64,000 nt of DNA from Neodiprion pinetum (GCF_021155775.2 NC_060233.1:930001-994000); one strand, 5' to 3'; shown: positions 26,876-40,528, counted from the stretch's first letter. The notes: generated by a model from the letters alone, not told the origin. A program made the numbers and translations.

Positions 26876-28769
26876 ACCGGTTTTCTTCAACCTCTCAACC
26901 GGTCGCAAGCCAGGTAAAAGGAAGAAGCAAGGATTGGAGGTCTTCAGGTATAGTCTCGATAGAAGGAAAATTAAATACGTCGTTTTTGAAATCACTGACA
27001 TAGTTTTATTGTGGACCTAGGGGGTAGCCAGATTTTTTTTTTACTTGTAAAGGGGTCGCGAATTCAAGAAGGTTGAGAAGCACAGCGGTGTACGTATGTA
27101 ATGTAATGCTTGTCGACTTATTGAAAGAGCAAAACTTCATGCAGTCTTCTTCTTCAGCTCTACGCTGTTTCGGAATCACACTGCAATTATCTGCTACACG
27201 TAATAGAGTTTAGGTAACAGAGCAGTAATACCGCGTCTTATACGCCGTACAAACTATAGAAAAACGCAACCTATTATACTTAATTTGATTTTTTGTTATT
27301 AAATTTTTCCTCAACGTTCTTGCAGTGTGTAAAAACGAAAAATCAAAACCTCAACTATTCTATTTCACTCTCTGCAATATTTGATTAACAAAGAAAAAAA
27401 AAAAAAAAAAAGATGACAAAACTACGAAACGCGTAATCCTTAACATTAAAATTGACGCATAGAAAAGTAAAAAAAACTATATTCTGAATTCAGCCACCGT
27501 AATAAATGCAACTCGTTAATAGCTCACGATGCACGAATAATGATTGCTGTAATAACAGTAATAATAATAATAATATTATTATCAATAATAATAATTCGCG
27601 ACGCACCAGCAATTAATTATAATTAGCAAGCAGGATAGTCGAAACGGCTCGAGTGGTTTCATTCCGCAAGCTCGGCCGACTTGACGGCTGCCCACGTACG
27701 GAGTGTTTCTACTTACAGTCAAAGGGAACGCGGATCGTACGGTCAGACCGCCTGTACAGTACAGTCGCTACTACTGCGACACAAACGCCGTTTATTCTTG
27801 TCATAGTCATGTAATAGGTATGTATCCCCATCGTAGCTGGATACGTCTACTATCTATCTATGTATTATATTTACCTAATAACATTTGATTGGTTATTTAT
27901 CGCTATCGTATAACGTGGAATAGTATACTTTCAATGTTCGTTCCACATTTCGCTTCACGTTAGCACTGTATTTAGTTTTGCAATGCAGTGATTGCGGATA
28001 TAAAACTCTAACTATATTGCACACGTACTTTAATCGATAAAAGCTGAGTGAAAAACGATTCTAGTCGAACAGTGATTTACTTATGATTCTAGTCGGGATA
28101 TTGTGCTTTCTTTTTACACAATTTATTCGATACATTTTTTTTACATTCGACTTTCGTCTAGTCTGTACGACCCTGAGTCTAGTCAAGCGCAATTATGCTA
28201 TGCCTGTATTTCAATAGCATCATATTTGTATGATTGTTGTTATGTTTAATTTTTACAATGATAAATGACAAACAAAATGAAACCCAAAACTCGACGTGTG
28301 TGTAACATGAAGACATACTTATGATATGCGTGATGTGTGTTACGTGTTATTCGTAATAACTATACACATGTTTATTTGTATAATTATATTGTGTCCAATT
28401 TGTGATAAGTCAAGAGAATGGAACAGTCAGAAAGAAAAAAAAAGAATCACTGAGAAAAGAGAAAAGGGAAAAAAGAATAATGAACCGGCTGTATTAATGT
28501 CTAGTCGTAATAACACGTTAATAGCACGATAGTCTTTGTTACAATATCTGTAATTTAGTTTCATCGGTTTTTTACATACGATATTACGTATTAATATACC
28601 ATATATTGTACACACCTACATAATACGACGTATATCTACGTGCAACAGCGAATTAAACTAAATGGTCAATCAAGAATTATTATATAATAATAGAATGTAT
28701 ATGTTCATACGATGAATCACGGTAAAGGATAATAATAATAATAATACTATCAATATTAGATGATAGTGC

Positions 28770-28813
<44 letters not shown>

Positions 28814-31449
28814 TAATAATAAAATCAATAATAACATTAGTAGTAATAATAATAATAATAATAATAGTGTACATCGTCAAAATTGCGATGTTGGTCATAT
28901 TTTATCTTAGAATCTGTACGGAGTTTATATTACGTGTATTATTATTATTATTATGATATATTGACTGATCAGTTTGAATGAAACTTTCGAGTACTTGTAT
29001 TGGTATTGAGTACCATCGTGGGCACGTATTGAAAAATAGAACGATGAAAATGATGTTTTAGAGTAAATTTTATCATTTTCACACACGTACGAAATCGTAT
29101 AATACTTGGGCGTATAATATACGGCGATGAATTAATAATCTCATAAATAATAGCAAGCTGCAGAACTGATATTCTTAAACGCAGATACAATTTGATTGAT
29201 CTGTTTTAGTTTAGTGCAATATGATAGCGATTTTGTTACTATTGTCATTATTATTATTATTACTATTATTATTATTACCATTATTTATAAGCGAATGGAC
29301 ACTAAAGTTGATTCTGCTATTTATATGTATATAAATTATATACATCAAATAGAGAGTATGAGCTGAGTTTCAGATAATAATGTTTTTTCACCGGTGGATG
29401 AAAGTATACATTGTTATAATTACGTCGCTAATGAACTGATGAAACGTACACTAGAATCGGACAGTAATTACATCGAGATTATTTCATTGTTTTACTTACA
29501 TGCCCGTATATTTATGTAATAATTAATTCACTGTTGTCCGAATAATATCGTTATACCGATTATATAATGCGAGGAAAAGCTGCGGCCTTTGAAATTAACT
29601 GAACCAAAATCGACGATATAATGTGTGTATTGTCAAAAAAAAACAAAAAAAAAAAAAAAAAACGTCTATACGTACAGATAGTCCACATCCACGATATAGG
29701 AAAAACTTAATTATCCAAGCTTTGCTTGAAAAAAAAAAATTTGAAATAAAAGTAAAAAAAAAAAAAACAAAATAACGATAACGATAATAATAATTACTAA
29801 CTAAAGAAACATAAATAAACAATGCTAATAATAATGTATAAAACATAGAGTGTAGATTAGTGTGATACAAGGTACGACAAAGCAATAATTTAGTGATTGT
29901 ATAATATTTGATCATCATATTATATTATAGTGATTAGAATCATAAGTTGTGGTAATTTCGCAAATTATTATATAAATATTTACTCAATAAATCGTAAATA
30001 TAGTTTTGTAGAATTTCAAGATTCATTTTCACTTTAGTAACAAAAAATAAATAAAACAAAATGAAATAAAACGCGGACTGTAATAACGTACAAGGAACCG
30101 AGTTCACGTTTCACATTTATACTATTATTATTATACATATACGTCATATACTCAAGTATGTCGGACTTTTCACCAATTTCTCTGCAAGCAATCCGGGACC
30201 AAATTTCACTCAAATATCTGCAGTCCTACCCTGCATTTCCGCTTGCAAATCTGTTCAATGTTTTCATTGACAGAAATCTACGGCCTCTGTTCTTTGTATT
30301 TTTCTCTCTATGAACTTACTTATTTAGATCGGAATTTTTTCAGGTGTTTTAATCTGAAGACGCTCTTAATGATGAATTGTATTTTCAAGACCAGTCTTAT
30401 CATTTACAACTCGGCAAAGATTATGAAAAAAAATTACATTTTTTATCCTCTTATCCCTTTCCCGGATTGTCGACTAGGAATTGTTGGATGTGTCAATATG
30501 ATTAATTTCTGTATAGTATAGGTGCCAAATTTGTATGTATGACAAAACTTGTGCTCTGTATTGAATTGATTTCAATTCGCGATTTAAAAAGAATTATTTT
30601 AGCTGTCAAATGTGATCGGACGTAATAATTGGAACAAATTAAAGAAACATTAAACGAAATCTCAGAATGGCCGAGCACTCTCTACATCCGAAAACCAAAA
30701 AAAGAAGAAACACTTTAATAATGGTCCCAACATTTTCAATTCCTCATCAACGAAATTTTATTACCTCTACAATTTAATTACAACCAAGGAATAGCATGAA
30801 ATATGAGGGTGTAATGAAAACTCGGTGAAGATGCGATCAAGTCCAATATAATTACAATTATTTGGTACTTTTTTTGACAAGCCAACACGCATGTTTTTGG
30901 TAAAAACCGTAAACAACAATTTTCTGTTCATCGTCTGTCCTGCGTTTCATCTCCTTGCACGTTCGTCTCAAGGAAAATCAGCCGGATGCAGAATGATTCG
31001 CGCACGTAGTACGTATTATTGCACGTAGAAACGTCGATATAACATTACGCTGATCCCAGCTCAGAACTTGAATTAAAAAAAGTTAGATTTGCCAATTAAA
31101 ATACACGCATTGAATACATGAATTGAAACATTCAATTTTCTATCAAACATCATTACCTTAAATAAATCGGTGGTAGAATAAACTAACAACTATTAGCACA
31201 AAGATTTGTAAAACTGTAAATATTTGATTAAATGACGCGTTGCCAAAACATTGTCTCCATCGTCGCGTTTCATGCGGTATTTCCATACATTAGGAAATCA
31301 AACAAAAAATCGTAAATGTGTTAATCGTTTCTTTTTTTCCGTATTAAAATACAATAATTATTTATTTTAATTTGTATATTATATATTTCTAAGTATAATA
31401 CAGCGTACGAAGAGATACACACCGGACTATCACCTAATTCGAGAAATAA
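26876..31449. other. AT-rich spacer between Scratch B and the AFG3L2 gene
   Basis: Contains AAT/ATT microsatellites (28727-28868, 29248-29285), poly-A tracts near 27395 and 29635-29770, and no supported gene. Part may be the 3' UTR of Scratch B. Nothing else was recognised. Confidence 0.6.
31361..31366 (-). terminator. Poly(A) signal of the AFG3L2 gene
   Basis: AATAAA on the minus strand, about 85 bases past the stop codon at 31450. Confidence 0.55.
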
Positions 31450-34400
31450 TTACAATCGTTGCTGAGGTTGATCTTTGGGGGTCTCTGCTGCGGTAGTTGA
31501 AGAGGGTAATGGCGGCGTTGTGGTGCCCTCGGTAACCGATGGTTTTTGGTCAGACGAGTCGCTCCTCGACTGATTCCACTCTTTAAGTCCCTCGGGCAGA
31601 GTTGTGTCTTCCTCGAAGGATCCCGTTCCCTCGACGAATTGTTCGTAGGTTGACTTCTCCGGGAATGGTCTCGGCCCGAGGAGATCGATCATGTCATCTC
31701 GGCTGAGGATCTCTTGCTTCAGGAGACGTTCGGCAACCTGAAAGGATCAAGGATGAGCACCGTGAACATTTCTATTTCACTGATTCCCTCAAAATTACCT
31801 TGATAACGTCTTCTTTGTGCTTGTTCAGTAGTTCGCGTGTGTGATTGTGCGCGCTGGCGATCAAAGTGCGGACTTCAGAGTCGATTAATTGCGCGGTACC
31901 TTCCGAGTACGGTTTATCCATTACCATTTCACCAGGCTGTGGCAAGTCGAAGCTAACGTTACCTACTTTCTCGTTCATTCCCCACTGCGCTATTTGGGCG
32001 TAAGCGCTTTGAGTCACCTGTAGAGAGCGAGAAATTTTTCAAGTAGAATTACATGACTGAAGATTAGTCAGGGATCATTTGCGATTCTCGCTTCGCCAAG
32101 AATCGGTCCAATTTTCTCCTGAAAATGGCATTCTACACGTGAATTAATGTAATACCTTCTTTAAATCGTCTTGAGCACCCGTCGTGATTTTAGAGAAAAA
32201 TATCTCCTCGGAAACGCGCCCTCCAAGTGTCATGCACATTCGGTCGAAGAGCTGCTGTGTGCTGTAAAGGTATTGCTCTCTTGGCAGGTATTGGGCATAG
32301 CCTAAGCCTTTGCCACGAGGGATGATAGAAACCTTTCCAAAAGAGATAAGAGTGCAAGTTTACTGGATGATAGTCAACGGTTAAAAACACGCAAAATGCC
32401 GTGAAGTAAAAGTACCTTCAGAAGTGGATCTGCATGCTCCAAGAACCACCCTGCAACAGCATGGCCAGCTTCGTGATAGGCCACAGTTTTCTTTTCCTCG
32501 GGCTGTAAGACATTCGTTTTCTTTTCCATACCAGCGATAACTCTCTCAATAGCTTGTTCAAAGTTCTTCAGCTGGATATTAGTGTTCATGTCTCTAGCTG
32601 CTATTAAAGCAGCCTCGTTACAAACATTGGCGATGTCAGCCCCTGAAAGGTAAGCAGTTTGTCAATGGACAGCGCCAATGTTTAATTTTTCGCTAAGAAT
32701 TATGACAAAGAAAAAGTATTTCGTCGAACCAGTAAATCCGGGAGTAAGTGACGCCATTTTTCTGGCTAGCTGGTCTTTGTCAAGATCCGTTTTTAGCGGT
32801 TGTAAATGCACTTTGAAAATCGAAGCACGTCCCTTGATGTCGGGAGCCGGTACATATATTTGCCTGTCGAACCTTCCGGGACGCATAAGAGCTTTGTCCA
32901 GGACGTCGACCCTGTTTGTGGCTGCTAATACAACTACGTTTGTTGTAGTATTAAACCCTTTTGTTACGGAAATAAAACGAATTTTAATAAACCAATTATC
33001 GGGCTGCAACATACCTAGACTTTCTTGCCTCATAGATAATAATAAATTCAAGTTAGTTCACCGTCCATTTCTACGAGCAATTGATTCAACGTATTCTCTT
33101 GCTCCGAATGTCCTCCAAAACTCCTTGACCCCCTCTTTCTTCCAACGGCATCTATTTCGTCAATAAATAATATACAAGGTGCGTTTTTCCGTGCCATTGC
33201 GAACATATCTCTCACTCTGGAAGGACCTACTCCAACAAACATTTCCAAAAACTCTGAACCTGAGACTGTGATGAAGGGGACATTGGCTTCTCCAGCCGTC
33301 GCTTTAGCTAGCAATGTTTTTCCAGTTCCGGGTGGACCTGTGAAGTTCTATAATTAGTTTCAGAGACCGGTAAGAAATCAATTGCAGTAAGGGAATGAAA
33401 AAATCAATTGATGAAATTGTGTTAAAGGTATTGCCTGCATGTAAGATAACTAAAGGTACTTTTCTTTAGAAGTAGGAAAAGAAGCAGGATAAGTAATTAA
33501 ATAGATTGACCTGTAAGCATAGCCCCCTTCGGTATCTTTGCTCCTAGATCCATATACTGCTTTGGATTTTTGAGAAAGTTTACAAATTCCATGATTTCAA
33601 TCTTAGCTTCCTCGCATCCGGCTACGTCCCTGTTGAATGTGAATAAGTCTTTTTTATTTGATCTTCACGCACTTTTGATGATCAACGATTATTTTCACAT
33701 TGATCATTTAATTTTCAGTATTTTGGACAATTGCCAAGTTCGAAATTAAACACAGAGTAAGTACTCACTTAAAACGTACTCCAATTTCACTGGAGTTAAT
33801 GAGCTTAGCAGTTGATTCCATAACACCGCCAAATAATCCACCCCCTTTGCGCCCTCCTCTGCCACCCATCATATCAGCAGTACGTCGCATCATGTATAAT
33901 AAGAAAACTAAATTGAAAAATTACATTTCGTCAGAGAAAGAGATTCAAAGTACGGGTGAAAGATTTTCAAATAATGTATACTACATGCTTAACAACTAGC
34001 TGATGTTGAAACAGGCTTAATTGAATAAAATAATTGTACATACGTGTAATTAAAATTGATGGTATTAAACTAAAGACTAAACTCCCAAATTCAATTTCAG
34101 TCTTATATAAAACAGGGATGTAGTTCTGAGGTTCAACATTCAATTCCACTTGAGCATTTTCCAAGTTTCGCTCAAAAGAATCCACGCTTCCAATAGCAAA
34201 CCAGGGAGCAGGCTGGAAGGCATTAATGCATGTGTGTGAATCTCATGTAATTTAGTATATAATTAGATCTCATGAATCATCATTCCTGATGTAATTAAGT
34301 AAAATTTATAGTGATAAAGGAAAATAACATGTCACTTCAGTTACATACAAACATATCTCCACCGTGACCTGGCAGCAGTTGAACTCGAACCCATTTCTTG

Positions 34401-35575
34401 TTGACAACTTCGAGCTTTTCTACTATACCCTTGGACATATAGCTGTAAAGATGAATTAGAGGTATATAATCGTTTTTTACTCTGCAACATGTTGATTGAA
34501 ATTGAATAAACCAAAGAGATAAACCACCGATTACCTGTTGAGAAAATCTCGCCATGTGATTTCTTTATATCCCATTTGCGAATACGCAAAATATCCGAAT
34601 AAAAGGAATGCCCCGACCCCACAGAAAATCATAAGCGGGTCTTTATTCGAACTCTGTGGAATTTTTCCTCCGGATCCGGACTGTGATTTTTCCCCAAATA
34701 ATTTAAACGACCATTGTGACCCGATGGGTGGCTTTTGATCACCGCTCGGTGGCGGAGGTGGCGGTTTTGATTCTTGAGGTGGGCGTGATTTCTGTGCGGC
34801 CTTCGCATCTTTCGCTGAGCTCTTTTGAGCTTCCTTTTCAAGCTTCAACTCTGATTCGCTTGTTCCACCTGATCATAATCCCACACTCATTATCCAAATA
34901 TGAGATTAAACTCATTTCATAAAAATAAATGTTGAAACTGAGTAACTGTAAAACCAGAATAAGATGGAAATTTTATTCAAAGTTAAAAACAAGAAGGTGA
35001 TAGCTACCAGTCTTTCTTCTATAAAACTTTTCAAATCCCTTTGGAGGTTTCTCACAGAATAGTCGCCACTGTTGCTGAACATGCTCGATGGTAGGTATTT
35101 TTGAACCGTACTGCAGTACAGATAACCTCTGCCAAAACTGGAATAATAAATAATAGTAATGAGTCTGGCGAACCGTGAACAGATCGCGTTAATAAGCTGA
35201 GCTAAGTTGGAGTAGTAACAGAGCTTTTTAACCATAATACATTTTAGTCGCGTTAGCTAACAGCGAGTGTGGAACTGGTGATGTTATTTGTATAAGAAGC
35301 ACATTGGGTAATGTTGTGCAATTTTTGTGAAAAATTTTAATACGTTTACAAATGAGGGAGGGAAAAACGGGAATCTTAAATTATCGAAAAATAATATTGA
35401 ACATCAAACAGACGTAATATAACAATCGTGCACAGTGGGAAACAATATTAGCGTGTTATGTCATAGGTTATGTCAGTTTATTACGCACCTGTAAGTGATC
35501 GCGACGACCGTTTAGCACCGATTTGAGAATAAACTTTTCCAATTTATTCGCCGTCGATAGTAGCTGATTTGCCAT
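31450..35575 (-). CDS. AFG3L2: Mitochondrial m-AAA protease subunit, AFG3-like protein 2
   Basis: Thirteen exons on the minus strand, all in phase: 35489-35575, 35008-35137, 34535-34868, 34349-34442, 34044-34212, 33769-33907, 33511-33629, 33062-33337, 32730-32957, 32416-32642, 32156-32332, 31799-32017, 31450-31737. The product is 828 residues, close to human AFG3L2 (about 800). It has a basic N-terminus typical of a mitochondrial presequence, two membrane segments (about 150-170 and 257-279), Walker A GPPGTGKT (358-365), Walker B ILFIDE (413-418), the RPGRFDRQ segment of the AAA domain (about 475), and the zinc protease motif HEAGH (582-586). The family forms hexameric ATP-dependent proteases in the inner mitochondrial membrane that degrade misfolded proteins and process others. 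The C-terminal tail is Ser/Thr/Pro-rich. The C-terminal half matches AFG3L2 more than paraplegin. Confidence 0.97.
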
Positions 35576-38426
35576 ATTCGTCTAACAGTGTTTCACTGAC
35601 ATAGGAAAGGTGACGAAACGATGTATTTTAGCTTGTTACACAGAAACCTTTTCACCGGCTGCTAACCACCATTTTACTCATTCTGCTATTCCATAGACAA
35701 ACATACTCGCGTCAACTTTATATACTCCTATATTGCCAGCACCCTATGCTTCTGACGATCGCAATTGGATTCGAAGTTACATCAGTTATGCGACATCTTA
35801 GTTCTTTTGTAAGCTAATGGCCAAATTGGGCTGTGTGTTCGTCAGTGTTCGTCAGTTCTTCAGTTAACGGTCGGTAATTGGCATCATGTGCAGCCTTCGT
35901 TGGTAAGTGAATACTAGCCAACCATGCACTGCGATCGCTTTATGATCCGATGTCTTCGATATTCAGTTTTTTTCACTTCCAAATCCCTCATGAGGCTGGC
36001 TCTTCAATTTAATAGAATACGACTGCTCGGTGCTTCAGTTCAACTCGGTTTTCCGTTTACCGCTTCGAAACTTTGACTCCGCATGGACACGATTTAATTT
36101 GTATCCAAGCGTAAGAGAATTACTGGTGAGGCAGGTCTCAACAGCGTTTGTTTACTATCCGTGTATGTCAATATGTACTTCGAGAGCAAACCAATAACTA
36201 TACGATTGATATGACGGGAGTAGCAAACCGAAGTTAGCTGGTTCTGAAGTTCGAAACGCAACATCGGAATACGCGAAAGTTCTGCGATCGCAGTTCGATT
36301 AAATTTATATGTGACACGGTGTGATATCGAGTGCATACATGCTGGTTAAGTATTCTGCATAGAAATTCTCCCCCGGAAGAAAAATAATGGTGAGTGTGAA
36401 TCCAAGCATTAACCTATGTTCTTTTATAAACAATTGTTCCAGTAGTACAAACAATTGATAAACGATCGAAGCGCTGCCATCTTGACATTTTACCACCAAC
36501 TCAACGACCAGCTTTTGGCGTACCGTTCGTGTTATTCGTATGTGTTGTGTTTGAAGTGAAAGACATGTTGCGAAGTAATCGCTGATAGAGGGTTTTATGT
36601 ATGATTTGTTGAACGGTAGGGTCAATGCGTTAAAGAATCAGTACCAACGAACGACGAAAAGGGTTCGTGTTAACAAAATACATGTGTTCAATTTTCAGTC
36701 GTTGTGACCCAAATTTGGGTAAAATTCTAAATTGTTTATGTAACTCTATTTTCTCTACAGTCGGTTCATGCCGTCAAAATGTAGTCTCGGTGAATACTAT
36801 CATGTGCAGTATATTTAACCACGTAGTTCCGTTCAATCTTTGGGACGTAAAGCTATCTAATCGTATCGCGCTGTGATCATTCGCGTCGATGAGTGCATGT
36901 ATATTAGGATACCATAGGTGGATTCACATGGCTAACGTTATTAATTGATATAAATCGTTGAATTGTGATCATCGTTTAGTATTCAAACTATATAGTGATT
37001 CTGAATGATTTTCCCCTCGAAAATGTGCATTTATTCAGTGTCATCTACATGAATATAAAGGTGAACGCTTAGAGCTTACAACGATTGCGGCTGGAAGGAT
37101 TTATTCCCTGCGATGTCGAGGCCGAAGCGTGAGCCAAAGCCGCGGCAACATTGATACCTGAGGGTGCAGTATAACCAGGTATAACTAACAGTCAGTCACA
37201 TGAGCTTAAATTGTATTATCTCTGACTATAAGTTTTTTGTGGAAAAAAGTACCATGCCAAACAACGCGCGATCTTTATATTTCGACCCTAGAGCATATAG
37301 AATCGGACGTGTGAAAATCGATTCTACTAAAAATTAAAGGGTAAAATATAACCAAAATCCAAACCCTAAGACAGTCTACCGTCTACACTACAAAAAAAAT
37401 CCGACAAGATTTTGTGTCCGACTTGTGTCCGACATTGGTAACGGATCTGTGTCGAATCCGACAGAGATCTGTCGGGTTTTTCATGTAGGGGAGGTTCATC
37501 GGGACGCGGGAATAGAAACCGGACATGTTCCGAAATAAAATTTTGGTCATCAAGCCGCAAACCGAGTTCATTTACGACAGAGCCGAATAGGATCCGTTCA
37601 CATTTTCTATCCTTGTCTCTCGCCTGGAGGATAACTTCGGATTTTGTGTCGGATCTGTGTCGAATCCAACAGAAGTATGTCGGATTTTTTAGGTAGGGTA
37701 CTCTCTGCTTTCGTTATTCTTTGTTTTAAGCATTATCGCACTCGAATATTTTCACGTATCTCGGTTTAATAAAATTTTTCATCCTATTGTTGTCTCGGAA
37801 CCCGAAACCTGCAATCCGAGAGTAAGTAAAAGAATAGATTCCTGCCTATAAAAATTGATTCTCTCGAAATTCGAAGGTTAATTGGAGAATCGATAGAAAA
37901 GATAGATTTTCCCCACCAAAAGGATTAGATCCAATTAGATCGGTTCTCCCGAAGATCGATTCAGAATCCATGTTCAGAATGGAACATCTCTAGTGCGGTG
38001 CTGCCCTCTGATCAAGCGTTTACAAAAAATGTCGCTACTGGTCGTTACAGCGCTGATTCGTCTAGGTAACTCCAAGGTCCCTAGATTAGGACCGTGGGTA
38101 ACTCGCTGATATAAGTTCTATGCTCGTCGACCGTCGTGCGTAGTTTGTGGTTAAACGGTGTTCAGAGAACTCTGGTGAGCGCGTCCGTTCCGCAGTTCCG
38201 TTCGTTCCAAACTATCCGAACGGCGTTGTAATTTGTAAAGCATTGTGCACTAAGCGATAGTGAAGCGTGAATTGCAATGGTTTGTATCCTAGCTAAAAGT
38301 AAGACTGAAGTGATTGAGCTCTGACTGTGTCAACACGGTTGCACCGAGCCGTCAACATTCTGACGTGATAACCGTGGTATACGACTGTTAATTACTAGCT
38401 GATCACGAAAACCTACTACCGAGAAT
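35576..38426. other. Intergenic region between the divergent AFG3L2 and SREK1 genes
   Basis: Presumed promoters of both genes. It contains a repeat at about 37379-37700. A possible 5' UTR intron of the plus-strand gene runs from a GTGAGC donor at 38175 to an acceptor AG at 38397-38398. A TATA-like sequence (gatataag) lies near 38108. Both are inferences. Stretches from 35700 to 37350 show nothing else I can name. Confidence 0.4.
37379..37700. repeat. Short repeat element with inverted ends and an internal direct duplication
   Basis: The left end aaaaaaaatccgac is inverted at the right end gtcggattttttaggtaggg. The block cggatctgtgtcgaatcc plus about 30 more bases occurs at about 37441 and again at about 37649. 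It is noncoding. Confidence 0.6.
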
Positions 38427-39926
38427 ATGGCGGTGGGTTCGACCAAGGTGGTCCAAGTAACCAACATCGCGCCACAGGCGACTAAGGACCAGATGCAAAC
38501 TCTGTTTGGCTACCTCGGAAAGATTGAAGACATCAGGTTGTATCCGACGATAAGAGACGTCGCGGTTCCTGTCCAGTCTAGAATATGTTATATTAAATTT
38601 CACGAGCAGGGCAGCGTCTCCGTCGCCCAACACATGACCAACACTGTATTCATCGACCGTGCGCTCATAGTCATACCCTATCAGAATGGGGATATCCCTG
38701 ATGAGCAAAGGGCACTCGAACTGACCAACAACGGGACGGTTGTTCCAGGTTTATATCCATCGGAGCCAAAACTTCCAGCTAATGTTGTCAACTCGATAGA
38801 AGGACATCCTCCGAATCATGTTATAACAACGATCGATCCGAGGCTAGAGTCCAATGGTCTGCCGTTGTACCCGCATTTGCCTGGTCACTTGGACAGCCGA
38901 AGAATCGAAGAGATTCGTCGAACTTTGGTGGTAGCCAATCTCGACTCTTCTGTCTCACAGGATCAATTGTTGGACTTTTTTGCCAGCAACGGTGTGGAGA
39001 TAAAATACCTCAGAATTTGCACCAGGGACTCTGACACGGATCACTATGCTTTGGTCGAATTGTCCGAACAATCGTCTGTTATTGCTGCACTGTTGTTGAA
39101 TGGCAAACTCTTGGCAGAGAAACCGATAAAATTGTATCACTCTATCCAGTCAATTGCCAAGCCTGAAGCTAAGAGCAACGAGGCAGCACAGAAGGAGATA
39201 GAAGAAGCCATGTCCAGGGTAAAAGAAGCTCATAATTTAATATCTGCTGCTATAGATCCTATGATTGGTATGCTTTCCAAGGACAAACGAAGTCGCAGTG
39301 GATCCCGTGGACATAGATCAAGATCCAGGTCGCGAGGAAGGAGCAGGCGATCCAGGTCTAGGAAAAGGTCCAGATCCAGGCATCGTCGATCTCGATCTCG
39401 TCATAGGCGCAGGTCGCGTTCCAGATCCAAGCGGTCCAGATCAAGGGATCGTAAGAAGAAGTCACCGTCGCGAAGGAGGAGCAGTTCCAGAGGGCGTCAT
39501 AGATCCAGATCGAGGTCTAGAAGGTCTCCTTCCAAGTCACGCAGATCCAGAAGCAGATCCAAAGATCGAAAGAAGAAATCGCCAACTAGGAGGAGAAGCC
39601 GGTCTCGGTCTCGCAGCAAGAGATCCAAATCTAGGTCCAGAAAATCAAGATCCAAGTCTAAGTCTCGTTCGTCAAAGTCAAAATACTCTGAGAAGAGCAA
39701 AGACAAAGATAAAGACAAGGAGCGGCGCAGTAAAGACAAGTCAGACAGTAATGGAAAGAAGAGTGATGTGGATAAATCTGAGAAAAGTGAGAAAAGTGAG
39801 AGGGAAAAGAGCGATAAGAAATCTAGCAAGGATAAAAGATCGGAAAAAGAGTCTAAATCGGACGAAAAGAGTCGTGGTGGATCGGACTACAGCGACAGTA
39901 AAGATAAAGTAGAATCAGAAAATTGA
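38427..39926 (+). CDS. SREK1: SREK1/SRp54-type splicing regulator with two RRMs and an RS domain
   Basis: One uninterrupted ORF of 499 residues. RRM1 spans about 6-86, with the family-typical phrase NTVFIDRALIVIPY. RRM2 spans about 164-238 and is preceded by RRIEEIRRTL, which matches SREK1 proteins. A helical segment ending VKEAHNLISAAIDP precedes a long Arg-Ser domain (about 288-430) and a Lys/Glu/Ser/Asp-rich tail. SREK1 (called SRp54 in flies) is a nuclear SR-related protein that binds pre-mRNA and other SR proteins and modulates splice-site choice. The start is the first in-frame ATG just before RRM1. AATAAA signals follow at 40004 and 40044. The lack of introns in the coding region is unusual, so an expressed retrocopy is possible. 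The gene converges on the DUOX maturation factor gene. Confidence 0.93.
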   Translation: MAVGSTKVVQVTNIAPQATKDQMQTLFGYLGKIEDIRLYPTIRDVAVPVQSRICYIKFHEQGSVSVAQHMTNTVFIDRALIVIPYQNGDIPDEQRALELTNNGTVVPGLYPSEPKLPANVVNSIEGHPPNHVITTIDPRLESNGLPLYPHLPGHLDSRRIEEIRRTLVVANLDSSVSQDQLLDFFASNGVEIKYLRICTRDSDTDHYALVELSEQSSVIAALLLNGKLLAEKPIKLYHSIQSIAKPEAKSNEAAQKEIEEAMSRVKEAHNLISAAIDPMIGMLSKDKRSRSGSRGHRSRSRSRGRSRRSRSRKRSRSRHRRSRSRHRRRSRSRSKRSRSRDRKKKSPSRRRSSSRGRHRSRSRSRRSPSKSRRSRSRSKDRKKKSPTRRRSRSRSRSKRSKSRSRKSRSKSKSRSSKSKYSEKSKDKDKDKERRSKDKSDSNGKKSDVDKSEKSEKSEREKSDKKSSKDKRSEKESKSDEKSRGGSDYSDSKDKVESEN

Positions 39927-40003
39927 TGACGCAACATATTTGTATTTTCAATTTAAAATTAACACTCAATTCTACCTGTCAATCAGACATCGTTTGTAAA
40001 AAT

Positions 40004-40049
40004 AATAAAATGTAATTACAGAACACAGTAAATTCATTAACTCAATAAA
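40004..40049 (+). terminator. Poly(A) signals of the SREK1-type gene
   Basis: Two AATAAA hexamers at 40004-40009 and 40044-40049, 80-120 bases past the stop. Confidence 0.6.
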
Positions 40050-40522
40050 TCAACTATGCAAAATTCAGTACAAAATGTGGGGTAATTTTGTATTTTATCT
40101 GTGTTTTTTTCTGTTAATTATAATTCTTAAGCATCGTAAGTGTATAAAAAACAGAATCTAAGCTCTTACGTGTGCATGTCATTACGAAATTCTCGTTTGA
40201 AACATTAATATAAAGATGCATTATTTCTGAACTTCAGGATGATCTCAAATTCGGTAAACTGTAATAAAGTTAGTATTACTCAGATTTTACAAACTCAGTT
40301 ATTCCAAAGTCTTTCCAAATTTGCAGAATTCAAAGATATTTTTCAATGTTTTGTCATATTAACATCACTAACTTCAACTAATGCAAACACTCGTCGATTA
40401 TTATCTTGGCAGTTCTTCTTCACCTTCGACTACATTAAATTTTCTTTGATTCTCACTGCATCGACGGTAAATACAGCATCTCTCGGCTATGGTTTGTGAC
40501 TCCCTGCATTGAAACCCTGAAA

Positions 40523-40528
40523 TTTATT
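40523..40528 (-). terminator. Poly(A) signal candidate of the DUOX maturation factor gene
   Basis: AATAAA on the minus strand, about 150 bases past the stop at 40676. The 750 bases between the two convergent genes hold no other feature I can support. Confidence 0.4.

Noticed and set aside
39265..39912. 215-codon and antisense 110-codon frames in the SREK1-type gene
   Set aside because: Shadow frames of the repetitive Arg-Ser coding region.
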